From Pseudomonas sp. MWU16-30317 (lineage in GTDB: Bacteria > Pseudomonadota > Gammaproteobacteria > Pseudomonadales > Pseudomonadaceae), in the NCBI RefSeq assembly GCF_020515695.1, contig NZ_JAIWJA010000008.1, positions 1-64,000 on the forward strand: DNA of 64,000 nt. Direction: 5' to 3'. The notes under the pieces are model-generated. The model did no database searches. It worked only from the letters and a program-made list of their open reading frames with translations, and was not told where the DNA came from. Position numbers and translations under genes: made by a program. Positions 25,940-34,108 of this stretch are shown piece after piece; the first letter of the stretch is position 1, and each line of letters begins with the position of its first letter.

Positions 25940-26074
25940 TTTAGTATGGCAAATTAATTCGTAGCATTACGCACATAGGCAGCCTCAATCGCGCTGAAAC
26001 CGTTGGGTACAGGGGATTGTAGAAGGTTTTGTTAAGTGTGTTTTTCATTCGCCGCAATAAGTCTCAGATGGCAA

Positions 26075-26089
26075 TGATAATTAATATCG
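26075..26089. promoter_or_regulatory. Fur-box-like palindrome
   Basis: TGATAAT-T-AATATCG has a perfect left arm of the 7-1-7 Fur motif and 5 of 7 matches in the right arm; against the 19-bp consensus GATAATGATAATCATTATC, 15 positions agree by my count. No strongly supported gene starts directly after it. Confidence 0.35.
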
Positions 26090-26438
26090 TTTCCGCTTCG
26101 CGATTTTTGCTGCTCCGTGCCATTCGCGAGCTTTTTAACCCAACCACAGAAGTCGGGTATTGCTTCAGATCATTGTCTCGCTGCGTTGCCGGGCAAATAG
26201 TCCAGACCGGCCCTCCGGCAATCGGTGGCCAGGCCGGCGTGCCGCAGGGCAGTGGCTGCCGGACTGTCTTTGCGCCTGTCGGCCTGTGTTTAAGACTGTT
26301 CTTATATAGTGGTGCACTCTGTTGTTCTAAACTTTACGACCCTGTGTACCAGCATCTAGTAACTAGTGTCGAATCGCTTTTACGGAGGGTTACTTGCATC
26401 GTATTGCACGCGCGCTTATTTGGGATGAGGTATAAATA

Positions 26439-26605
26439 TTGTTGAAAAGACTGACTGTCGCTATTGCGCTGGGCATGGGCATGGGGCTGGGTCTGGGGTT
26501 GGGGGCAACTTCTGCATTTGCGGGTAATACCTCTGCTGAAATCCGACGCCGAGCAGTGATGCGAGTCTTGCCGGTTCGGCAACGATCGAGCTGCATTCTC
26601 TGTAA
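26439..26605 (+). pseudogene. remnant of a DUF1120 fimbrial subunit gene
   Basis: A TTG start with GAGGT 8 bases upstream opens a typical signal peptide (MLKRLTVAIAL...ATSAFA) in one frame. About 15 codons later, in another frame, the codons 26564-26605 read SLAGSATIELHSL and stop, which resembles the C terminus of the DUF1120 protein encoded at 30202-31335 (LLDGSATIEIVYL and stop). The simplest reading is a fimbrial subunit gene that lost nearly all of its body by internal deletion. The signal-peptide frame itself runs on to 26768 as 109 unremarkable residues. An intact small secreted protein is the alternative. Confidence 0.5.
26471..26505 (+). repeat. G-quadruplex-prone G-run array in signal-peptide coding region
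   Basis: Six G tracts of 3-5 bases (26471, 26477, 26483, 26489, 26495, 26501) are separated by 2-3 bases, meeting the G3+N1-7 definition. It encodes the GMGMGLGLGLG part of the signal peptide and lies on the coding strand, about 30 bases after the start codon. Confidence 0.7.
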
Positions 26606-26976
26606 TGAACGTCGATCTGGCTTCGCTGCCCGAGTGAAGACGAGCTGGCTCGGTATCAGCCCCCGCCTGTGTGCCATTGCGCAGCCAGGCTTTTCCGGAA
26701 GCGACGGTGGGCGCGAGTGCACTCTTGCGAGTGACAGGACGACAGTTTCAGTGTTTGTCCTATATTAATGAGTGGCTGCCGCAATTAATATCTTCCGCTG
26801 TTGATGGTTGGCCCCAATCGCCCGCCGCTATTTTGCGCCGAACTTCGGCACGATTTATTTATTCAATAAACAATCCATGCCTGTCCACGCGCGTGGCTCA
26901 CATGCGTCGTTCGCCCTGCTGGCCTGCTGCGTCAAGGGTGACGCCTCGACGCCTCTGATGGGCCGAGATCATCAGT
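26606..26976. other. gene-free stretch before the fimbrial chaperone
   Basis: The 371 bases have stops in all frames at short intervals or frames with no ribosome site. Nothing recognisable was found; it is probably decayed sequence from the same fimbrial locus. GATGGGCCGAGATCATCAGT just before 26977 serves as a weak ribosome site for the chaperone. Confidence 0.5.
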
Positions 26977-27717
26977 ATGCAACTGGCTAACCCTAAGCAA
27001 GTGTATCAGCGGCTTCGCCTGGCCTCCCTCGTTGTACCCGCGTTGCTTGCCACGAGCGGGATCAGCCCCGAATTCGCCAATGCTGCCGGTATGGTTCCGC
27101 AAACCTCCGTGGTGATCGTCAATGAAGCCGACGGCGAGGCCACCATCAAGGTGACCAACACTGATAACACCGCCGTCTTATTGCTCGTCAATCTGGAAAA
27201 CATACCCGAGGACAACCAGCCGTTGCTGCTGGTCACCCCGGCGGTTTCCCGTGTCGAAGCGGGCAAATCGCAATGGGTGCGATTCATCCTGCGCAGCGAA
27301 GGCGGGCCCCTCAAGACTCAACGCCTCAAGCGCGTGACCTTCGAGGGCGTCGCGCAAGTCGACCCGTCGCAAAAGGACACCGCCCGGATTGGCGTTGGCA
27401 TACGCCAGAATTTGCCGGTCATCGTCCATCCCAAAGGACTGCCTCCCGAGCGCGAGCCTTGGAAGGGGCTGACCTGGCGCCACAGCAACGGCAAACTCAC
27501 CGTGAGCAACGACACCCGCTATGTGGTACGTCTGTCGCAACAACTCACGCTGCTGCCGATGCAAGCCACCGCTCAGTTACCCCGCGCCTATCTGCTGGCC
27601 GGCGAGCAACTGAGTGTCGACGTCCCGCCCGCTGCCGCCGGCGCCCATGGCGTGCGCCTGTACCCCGCCACGGTCTACGGCTTTGCAGTAGACGCCTACG
27701 ATTCCCCCTTGAAGTAA
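26977..27717 (+). CDS. periplasmic fimbrial chaperone (PapD-like)
   Basis: A 246-residue protein with a signal peptide (cleavage near residue 36, EFANA-AG) and two immunoglobulin-like domains. The N-terminal domain has the SRVEAGKSQWVRFIL segment of the G1/F1 region used to cap subunits, and the conserved VGIRQNLPVIVHP linker. It would hold fimbrial subunits in the periplasm and pass them to the usher encoded next, whose ATG overlaps its TAA by one base. Ribosome site weak. Confidence 0.85.
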   Translation: MQLANPKQVYQRLRLASLVVPALLATSGISPEFANAAGMVPQTSVVIVNEADGEATIKVTNTDNTAVLLLVNLENIPEDNQPLLLVTPAVSRVEAGKSQWVRFILRSEGGPLKTQRLKRVTFEGVAQVDPSQKDTARIGVGIRQNLPVIVHPKGLPPEREPWKGLTWRHSNGKLTVSNDTRYVVRLSQQLTLLPMQATAQLPRAYLLAGEQLSVDVPPAAAGAHGVRLYPATVYGFAVDAYDSPLK

Positions 27718-30185
27718 TGGTCATAGCGAAGACCCGCTGTCGTTGTCACTGCGCCGCGCCACTGGTTGGACTCGGTGGGCGAGCCGACATCAAGGCTGGC
27801 TTTGCACTGGCTCTGAGCGTTGGCATGCGTGCCATCAGGGCCGAGGAAAATCACAGCGGCTTCGATATGGAACTGCTGCGTCAGCGTGGCATCGATCCGC
27901 GCCTGGCCGAGTACTTCAGTGCAGCGCCACGCTTCACACCGGGTGAGCATAAGGTCCAGCTGAAGGTTAACGGCCAGGCCCGCGGCGCCGTGATTGCCCG
28001 TTTTGGCAGTGATGGCGAACTTTGCTACGACGCGTCGTTCCTGGCAGCGGCCGGCCTGCGCTCAGCGGGCACAAGCGCCGGGCCAGCCGATTGTTCGGCG
28101 TTCATCCAGCGCTTCGCGTTGACCCAGGTACAGTTACGCTCGGACATCGGTGAGATCGAACTGGTAGTGTCCGTCGAGGCGCTCGTCGCAGTACCCCGTG
28201 ATTTGAGTGGCTTCAGCACCGGTGGCGTCGCCGGGGTACTCAATTATGAACTGTTGGGCATGGCCAACCGCTTTGGGGGCGGCAGCAGCCGTAATACCTC
28301 GGCCAACACCGAGGTCGGTTTCAATGCCGGTAACTGGATAGTCCGTAGCCATCAGTTATACAGCGCCACGAATGGCGTTTCGCGCTTTCAGCATATCGAC
28401 GCCTATGCACAGCGCACCTTTGCCGGTATCGGTGCGGTAGCGCAATTGGGGCAGATTCAGCTGAGCAATCCGGTATTGGGCGCCGCCCAGGTGACCGGTG
28501 TGCAGTTGATGAATGAACAGGGTTTGGGGCAGCAGGGTGGCCGCGCGGTGGTCGAAGGTATCGCTCAGGGCCCAGCGCGTGTCGAGGTCCGGCAGATGAA
28601 CAATCTGATCTATACGACCATCGTGCCGGGGGGCGTCTTTGTGCTGCGCGATGTGCCGCGGGTCAACCAGCGCGCCGAGTTACAGGTCATGGTCATCGAG
28701 GCGGACGGCTCCCATCGCCAGTTCAGCGTTTCGGCAGCGCAGGCCGGCGTGGAAGATCCGGGCAGCGGTTATACGCTGGGCGTGGGCCAACTGCGTAACG
28801 CTCCTGCAGAGCAGGCGTCGACGATAGCCAATGCCGGTTGGACGGGGCGCATCGGCCGTAGGGCGAGCGTCAGTATCGGCACCATGGCCTCCCCTGAGTA
28901 CTTCTCCGCCGGGACCAGTGTAGGCCAGCGCGTTGGCGGCGGTGCCCAGATACGCGCCGACCTGGTTTCGACCCGCGCGGCCAGCGAAGGGGTCAAAGGC
29001 ATACAGTCACGAATTTCGATCACTCAGAGGCTGGGGGCCCAGTGGTCGGTGAGTGCGGCGGTGACCCGCCAGACTGCAGGCTATCGTGAACTGCTCGACA
29101 GCGGCGAGCGAACGAACGGCCAGCAGACCGCGGCCTATCCTCGCACCCAGTACAGTGGCAGCGTGGGCTGGTCTCACCAGTGGCTCGGCAGCTTGAATGC
29201 CGGCTACGCGCAGTCGACATTGTTCAATGGCACCACCAGTAGCCGAGCCAACGCGTCGTGGGCCAAAAACTATCGAGGCGTTACGTTTTCATTGACAGCT
29301 GAGCGCGATCTGGGACACCGAGGCGGCCCGCAGGATAACAACCTCGCCACCATGGGCACCGCTCTGTATGCCACGCTCAGCGTGCCATTGGGAGGCGGCG
29401 CAAGGTTTCGCACGGCCTACAGCGACAGTCATGACCGCCAACGCATCTCTACCAGCTTTGCCAGTACGCTGAACGATACCGTCAGCTATCGACTCGGCGC
29501 CGAACGCAATCTCACCAACGGTCGGGATGGCTTTTCGACTGGGGTCTCGATGCAGCCACGCCATGCCCAGGTCGACCTCGGCTACACCGGTGACGGCGAC
29601 CGCGAGCACAGCATCAGCACGGCGCTGCGCGGTGGCCTGGTCGCTTATGACGGCGGGGTCATGACCTCGGTATATCCGTTGAGCGATACCTTTGCCCTGA
29701 TCAAGGTTGGTGAGGTGGCCGGGGTCAAGGTCGATACTTTCAGCGGCCCGGTCTGGACCAACGGCTCAGGTGCGGCAGTGGTGCCACGCCTCAATGCCTA
29801 TGGCCGCAGCAATGTCGAAGTGGCACCTGGATCATTGCCACGCAACGTCGATATCGGTGATGGCGCCCGTCAGGTCATGGCGGCCCGCGGTGCTGTAGAG
29901 CGCATCGATTTCAGTGTGATAGTCACCCGCCGCGTCCTGCTGCAGGTGCATACCGCGTCGGGCGCCAAGCTTGCACCTGGCGCCTCAGTGGTGAATGACC
30001 AGGATATCCCGATCGGGATGGTCGACCAGGACGGCACGGTGTTCGTGCCCAATGTGATCAACCTGGGGCGCCTGTGGGTCAGTGGGCCCGACGTGCCACG
30101 TTGCGAGTTGCACTTCGAACTGGCGCCACAGGCAGATGCCCAGGCCTATTACGAAACCGTGCCGGCTACCTGCCGAGCGTCCTGA
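27717..30185 (+). CDS. fimbrial outer-membrane usher
   Basis: An 822-residue usher. After an N-terminal export region (about 1-42) comes the usher N-terminal domain (FDMELLRQRGIDPRLAEYFS; single-letter YDASFLAAAGLR near its end), a 24-strand barrel with the plug domain, and C-terminal domains ending in ELAPQADAQAYYETVPATC. The length fits DUF1120-type and Csu-type ushers. The open frame extends upstream to 27273, but the ATG at 27717 couples it to the chaperone stop and is the sensible start. The signal peptide is less canonical than usual, interrupted by GGRADIK. Confidence 0.88.
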   Translation: MVIAKTRCRCHCAAPLVGLGGRADIKAGFALALSVGMRAIRAEENHSGFDMELLRQRGIDPRLAEYFSAAPRFTPGEHKVQLKVNGQARGAVIARFGSDGELCYDASFLAAAGLRSAGTSAGPADCSAFIQRFALTQVQLRSDIGEIELVVSVEALVAVPRDLSGFSTGGVAGVLNYELLGMANRFGGGSSRNTSANTEVGFNAGNWIVRSHQLYSATNGVSRFQHIDAYAQRTFAGIGAVAQLGQIQLSNPVLGAAQVTGVQLMNEQGLGQQGGRAVVEGIAQGPARVEVRQMNNLIYTTIVPGGVFVLRDVPRVNQRAELQVMVIEADGSHRQFSVSAAQAGVEDPGSGYTLGVGQLRNAPAEQASTIANAGWTGRIGRRASVSIGTMASPEYFSAGTSVGQRVGGGAQIRADLVSTRAASEGVKGIQSRISITQRLGAQWSVSAAVTRQTAGYRELLDSGERTNGQQTAAYPRTQYSGSVGWSHQWLGSLNAGYAQSTLFNGTTSSRANASWAKNYRGVTFSLTAERDLGHRGGPQDNNLATMGTALYATLSVPLGGGARFRTAYSDSHDRQRISTSFASTLNDTVSYRLGAERNLTNGRDGFSTGVSMQPRHAQVDLGYTGDGDREHSISTALRGGLVAYDGGVMTSVYPLSDTFALIKVGEVAGVKVDTFSGPVWTNGSGAAVVPRLNAYGRSNVEVAPGSLPRNVDIGDGARQVMAARGAVERIDFSVIVTRRVLLQVHTASGAKLAPGASVVNDQDIPIGMVDQDGTVFVPNVINLGRLWVSGPDVPRCELHFELAPQADAQAYYETVPATCRAS

Positions 30186-30201
30186 ATACGAGACTGCATC
30201 C

Positions 30202-31335
30202 ATGACATCTTCGCTGCGCGCAATTTTTTCGACTGCATTGGGATCATGGGCTGCGGTCGCCTTTTGGTCACCGCAGGCGCTGGCGGACTGTGCGCTGATG
30301 CTCAGTAATCCCACTATCGATTTCGGGGTCTTGAAGCGCGACAACCTGGCCTGGCTTGCCGGCAGAGTCCTGTTGGGCGAGCGCAGCTTGAGCTTGAACC
30401 TCACCTGCACCGAGCCTACGGAGCTGACCTTGTACCTTCGCGCCCACGCGGCGGATGACGACACTTTCAGGCTGTCCACCCTTGGGCACTACCGAGTCCG
30501 GCTACGCGATGCTGTGCTCGATGGCGCGTACGTCGCATTGGGGGAGCTGGGGCGTCTGGGGGAATTGCCCGTTCGTGCGCAAAACAGTATGCACTGGCGC
30601 CCCGAAAGAGGGCTGGTGGCGATGCGTGACGGGCGGCCTGTGCAAGGCAAGGTATTGCAGGCGCGATTGGACGTCGTCGCCGTCGCACCACGGCAGGCGT
30701 TGCGGGTACGCGACGAGACCCTCTGGCAGGCCTTGGCTTCGATCGATGTACCGCAAGCCCACGTCAGCGAGGCAATGACTCTGAGCTCGACCGTTTTGCC
30801 TGTATCTTGCGAGCCGCTCCTCGGCGCTAACGGGCGGGTAGATTTTGGCCAGCGGTCGGTTGGCCAATTCAGTCGATATCAGGAAACCCGGTTACCCGCC
30901 CAGACGGTGGCGCTCACGGTTGCCTGCGACGGGCCGGCGCTGATCGCCCTGCGCATGGTCGATAATCGCGCTGGTTCTGCCACCTTGGGTGCCGAGAACA
31001 GTTTTGGTCTTGGGCTTGATCGCGGCAGGCGAGTAGGACGCTATACCCTGCGGCTCGAAGATGTGCGAGTCGATGGTTGGTCTGCGACTTACGCGACGCA
31101 GACCGGGTCGATGGGGGCGAGTTGGAGCGCGGCACAGGCCGATGGCGTCGAATTGTCCACTGGCGTCTGGTCAGGCTTCAGCGCCCGCCGGGGAGCCACG
31201 AGCGGCCCAGATGATTTGCAGCACATGAGCGCTACGCTGTCCGTAGCGCCGGTGATCGCGCCGATTATCGAGCTGGATGTGAGTGAACCCGTCCTGTTGG
31301 ACGGGTCCGCGACGATCGAGATCGTGTACCTCTAA
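30202..31335 (+). CDS. two-module DUF1120 fimbrial subunit / tip adhesin
   Basis: A 377-residue secreted protein (signal peptide ending in QALA, residue 28). It contains two related modules: C30 ... DFGV ... C69 and C203 ... VDFGQ ... C242, both with a Cys-Cys spacing of 39 residues. The second module, through VGRYTLRLEDVRVDG to the end GSATIEIVYL, is a good match to the DUF1120 family found with chaperone-usher genes in Pseudomonas. It starts 16 bases after the usher. It is probably the tip adhesin or the only remaining structural subunit. The start ATG at 30202 gives a proper signal peptide. Confidence 0.78.
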   Translation: MTSSLRAIFSTALGSWAAVAFWSPQALADCALMLSNPTIDFGVLKRDNLAWLAGRVLLGERSLSLNLTCTEPTELTLYLRAHAADDDTFRLSTLGHYRVRLRDAVLDGAYVALGELGRLGELPVRAQNSMHWRPERGLVAMRDGRPVQGKVLQARLDVVAVAPRQALRVRDETLWQALASIDVPQAHVSEAMTLSSTVLPVSCEPLLGANGRVDFGQRSVGQFSRYQETRLPAQTVALTVACDGPALIALRMVDNRAGSATLGAENSFGLGLDRGRRVGRYTLRLEDVRVDGWSATYATQTGSMGASWSAAQADGVELSTGVWSGFSARRGATSGPDDLQHMSATLSVAPVIAPIIELDVSEPVLLDGSATIEIVYL

Positions 31336-31370
31336 GCCATGTGGCAGCGGTGCTGGAAAACCGCCTGGTC

Positions 31371-32696
31371 TTAGTGGAACTGCTCTTCCTCGGTCGAACC
31401 GGTCAGCGCCGTCACCGAAGACGCGCCGCCCTGAATCACCGTAGTCATGTCGTCGAAATAGCCCGTGCCCACTTCCTGCTGGTGTGCCACGAAGGTGTAG
31501 CCCTTGGCGGCGTCAGCGAACTCCTGCTCCTGCAGCTTCACATAGGCCGTCATGTCGTTGCGGGCATAGTCGTGGGCCAGGTTGAACATGCTGTGCCACA
31601 TGTTGTGGATGCCCGCCAGGGTGATGAATTGATGCTTGTAGCCCATGGCCGACAGCTCGCGCTGGAACTTGGCGATGGTGGCGTCATCCAGGTTCTTCTT
31701 CCAGTTGAACGACGGCGAACAGTTGTACGACAGGAGCTGATCCGGATATTCCTTCTTGATCGCTTCGGCAAAACGACGGGCTTCGGCCAGGTCCGGCTTG
31801 GCCGTCTCGCACCAGATCAGGTCGGCATAGGGTGCATAGGCCAGGCCGCGTGCGATGGCCTGATCGAGGCCGGCGCGCACTTTATAGAAGCCTTCGGGCG
31901 TACGTTGCCCGGTCACGAACGGCTGGTCGTACGGATCGCAGTCCGAGGTCAGCAAGTCGGCGGCGTTGGCGTCGGTGCGGGCGAGGATGATGGTCGGTAC
32001 GCCGGCGACGTCAGCGGCCAAGCGCGCGGCAGTAAGTTTTTGCACGGCTTCCTGGGTCGGTACCAGCACCTTGCCGCCCATATGGCCGCATTTTTTCACC
32101 GAGGCCAGTTGGTCTTCGAAGTGCACACCAGCGGCGCCGGCTTCGATCATGCTCTTCATCAGTTCGTAGGCATTGAGGACGCCACCGAAGCCGGCTTCTG
32201 CGTCGGCGACGATGGGCGCGAAGTAATCGATATAGCCATCATCGCCAGGGTTCTTGCCGGCTTTCCACTGGATCTGGTCGGCGCGGCGGAACGAGTTGTT
32301 GATGCGTTTTACCACGGTCGGTACCGAGTCGACCGGGTACAGCGACTGGTCGGGGTACATGGACTCCGCCGAGTTGTTGTCCGCCGCGACCTGCCAGCCG
32401 GAAAGGTAGATGGCCTGGATGCCAGCCTTGACTTGCTGGACCGCCTGGCCGCCGGTGAGCGCGCCCATGCAGTTGACGAAGTCCTTGTCAGGGCGGAAGG
32501 ACGGCTTGGCGCCCTGGGTCACCAGATTCCACAGTTTGTCGGCGCCCAGACGGGCCAAGGTGTGCTCTGGCTGGATTGAGCCGCGCAGGCGGACGACGTC
32601 AGCAGCGCTGTAGGTGCGGGTCACGCCTTTCCAGCGTGGGTTTTGCGCCCAGTCTTTCTCGATAGCCGCTATTTGTTGTTCGCGTGTCTGTGCCAT
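31371..32696 (-). CDS. aceA: isocitrate lyase
   Basis: A 441-residue enzyme that splits isocitrate into glyoxylate and succinate, the first step of the glyoxylate shunt. The active-site loop KKCGHMGGKVL with the catalytic cysteine is intact, as is the SYNCSPSFNWKKN stretch. The ATG at 32696 has GAGG about 8 bases upstream and matches the MAQTREQQ N terminus; an extension to 32876 is unsupported. It is the short E. coli-like form, not the 531-residue type of P. aeruginosa. Upstream lies a TGTAGT palindrome. Confidence 0.96.
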   Translation of the reverse strand: MAQTREQQIAAIEKDWAQNPRWKGVTRTYSAADVVRLRGSIQPEHTLARLGADKLWNLVTQGAKPSFRPDKDFVNCMGALTGGQAVQQVKAGIQAIYLSGWQVAADNNSAESMYPDQSLYPVDSVPTVVKRINNSFRRADQIQWKAGKNPGDDGYIDYFAPIVADAEAGFGGVLNAYELMKSMIEAGAAGVHFEDQLASVKKCGHMGGKVLVPTQEAVQKLTAARLAADVAGVPTIILARTDANAADLLTSDCDPYDQPFVTGQRTPEGFYKVRAGLDQAIARGLAYAPYADLIWCETAKPDLAEARRFAEAIKKEYPDQLLSYNCSPSFNWKKNLDDATIAKFQRELSAMGYKHQFITLAGIHNMWHSMFNLAHDYARNDMTAYVKLQEQEFADAAKGYTFVAHQQEVGTGYFDDMTTVIQGGASSVTALTGSTEEEQFH

Positions 32697-32881
32697 GGGG
32701 GAAACCTCGTCGCATAGGTCTGGGTGAAAAAATCCGTGCTCGATGCCGTGCCTTGGCCGCCTGAACACGTAAGGCCGTACCCGCAATGGGTGGCCTGCGA
32801 CGCGAAGACGAAGCCCTTGCAGGGGCCGGAACGGCGGGAGCGAGGCCATCATGTCCTCGGATTTTTTGCCCGTCAAGAAAA

Positions 32882-32909
32882 ATGTAGTGATTCTTTAGTA
32901 GAACTACAT
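32882..32909. promoter_or_regulatory. RccR-like operator upstream of aceA
   Basis: The minus strand reads TGTAGT-TCT-ACTAAA (32908-32894), one base from a TGTAGT-N3-ACTACA palindrome, and a second TGTAGT half-site lies at 32883-32888, forming a 7-bp inverted repeat with the outer arm. As I recall it, RccR, an RpiR-family regulator responding to KDPG, recognises a TGTAGT-type palindrome and controls aceA in Pseudomonas. Position is about 200 bases before the aceA start. Confidence 0.5.
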
Positions 32910-32935
32910 AATGTCTTTTTGCGACTTGTCGGTCA

Positions 32936-32969
32936 TTAAAAGGCGCCCGGGTGGCGACCTTTAGGGCGC
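32936..32969 (-). terminator. terminator of the secretin-like gene
   Basis: On the minus strand GCGCCC (32969-32964) pairs with GGGCGC (32948-32943) around an inner structured loop and is followed by CTTTTAATG, 16 bases past the stop at 32985. Confidence 0.55.
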
Positions 32970-32984
32970 GAAATGACTGTATGG

Positions 32985-33740
32985 TCAGTCGAGGGAGTCC
33001 ACCTTGACGCGTAATGTCATGTCATTTCTGCCTTGTGTGGCGTAATTACGGGTATATCCCTGCCTATTGAGCTGGCTTTGCTCGTTGATGCCACCTAAGG
33101 TGATCCATTCTCCAAGCCGGCCACTGACCTGTGTGTCGGTGCTCTGAATTTTCACTACATCGGGGCTGCGCTCGCTCATGCGATCGTTGTTGGTGCTGAT
33201 GCTCAGGTGCACGATGTCCCCGGTCACGCTGGCGGTCACATAGAAACCCTGGGTGACATTGCGGTATTGGGTCTGCGCCTGGGGGCGCCCGTAGGCGTCT
33301 GGCTGAGTGGTGGTCAGCGGCACGCTTTCACCGGTCTGGATCAGCGCCGGCACGCCTTCGCTGGCCTGTACTTGCTGCACGCCACCGGTACGGTTGGCGG
33401 TGCCGTAGTTAATCACCCGGCCCTGGCCTTGACCGTTGACGCTGTAGCCCGTACCGCCCGCGTTGTTGCTGTCGGAGGTGTCAACGCTGATCAGCAGGCG
33501 TTTGGCGGCGACATCGAGCTGGCCCAGCAGACTGCGCAGGGCGTCGATCTTGTCAGGGGGGGCATTGACGATCAGCTGATTGCCGTAGGCGCTGACCTTG
33601 CCGTCCTGGCCAAGGAAGTCGCGTGCCACGGGCAGCAGCTCATCGCTGGTGCGGTTGTTGAGTTGCAGCACCTGAGTGTCGGCGACGGCCGAGGCGCTGA
33701 GGGTGAGCAGCAGGCAGGACAGCAAGGGACGAAGCGACAT
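32985..33740 (-). CDS. orphan secretin-like periplasmic protein
   Basis: A 251-residue protein with a signal peptide (MSLRPLLSC...SASAVA). The N-terminal part (VLQLNNRTSDELLPVARDFLGQDGKVSAYGNQLIVNAPPDKIDALRSLL is the N0/N1-like secretin region, quoted here only by its ends VLQLNN and DALRSLL) resembles type II/III secretion secretin ring-building domains, and the C-terminal half (SVPLTTTQ, VSGRLGEWITLGGIN) resembles the first secretin-domain strands. A full secretin pore is not encoded and no secretion genes are nearby. The function is unknown. The ATG at 33740 is preceded by GGAG and fits the signal peptide. Confidence 0.78.
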   Translation of the reverse strand: MSLRPLLSCLLLTLSASAVADTQVLQLNNRTSDELLPVARDFLGQDGKVSAYGNQLIVNAPPDKIDALRSLLGQLDVAAKRLLISVDTSDSNNAGGTGYSVNGQGQGRVINYGTANRTGGVQQVQASEGVPALIQTGESVPLTTTQPDAYGRPQAQTQYRNVTQGFYVTASVTGDIVHLSISTNNDRMSERSPDVVKIQSTDTQVSGRLGEWITLGGINEQSQLNRQGYTRNYATQGRNDMTLRVKVDSLD

Positions 33741-33852
33741 GTCCGATATCTCCGCAAAGGGGATATTGATTATGGCGCATTCTGGGGTAGGGTGGGGCGG
33801 CCGCCATCTGGCTGGCTGTTCGCGTCGCGCAGATCCTGACGCCCCGGTCGCG

Positions 33853-34107
33853 TTAATCGACGATAACAGCACCAACCTTGATCCAATCTGGTTGTTGGGC
33901 GCCAGGGGGCGCCACATACACCGGCCAGCCGCCCTGTTTGACATCAGCGGTTACCTTGGCGGCTGCGCCGGTACCTGAGCCGTAGGCAGTCAACTGGAAG
34001 GTTCCGATTATAATGGTGCTCACGGCACCGATGTTTCCGGTGACCTTGATTTCATCGCCTGCTTTGACACGCTCTGGGGAAAGATTGAAGCCGGGTTCGC
34101 TTGGCAT
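33853..34107 (-). CDS. small conserved-looking protein of unknown function
   Basis: An 84-residue (or 95-residue, from 34140) protein without signal peptide or membrane helix, rich in Gly, Val and Thr and probably all-beta. I do not recognise the family; the VKAGDEIKVTGNIG and TFQLTAYGSGTG segments suggest an Ig-like or sheet fold. AGAGG lies 7 bases before the ATG at 34107. An in-frame ATG at 34140 with GAGGAG 12 bases upstream would add MKPHTHHRGFI. The leader forms a hairpin that covers the nearer ribosome site. Confidence 0.65.
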   Translation of the reverse strand: MPSEPGFNLSPERVKAGDEIKVTGNIGAVSTIIIGTFQLTAYGSGTGAAAKVTADVKQGGWPVYVAPPGAQQPDWIKVGAVIVD

Positions 34108-34108
34108 G

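Larger units (their letters stand above)
25824..26438. other. A+T-richer intergenic region between nuoA and the fimbrial locus
   Basis: The 615 bases hold the nuo promoter, a Fur-box-like palindrome at 26075-26089, and a hairpin (GCTTCGCGA at 26095-26103 with TCGCGAGC at 26124-26131) followed by TTTTT. The one open frame (26029-26445, plus strand) starts at a TTG with no usable ribosome site and has atypical composition; I do not accept it as a gene. Confidence 0.6.

Noticed and set aside
26029..26445. 138-codon plus-strand frame between nuoA and the fimbrial remnant
   Set aside because: TTG start with AGAAGG only two bases away, atypical composition, no recognisable fold, and it runs across the Fur-like box and hairpin.
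26977..31335. Csu-type (spore-coat U domain) pilus
   Set aside because: The subunit lacks SCPU features; its C terminus and cysteine pattern fit DUF1120 instead.
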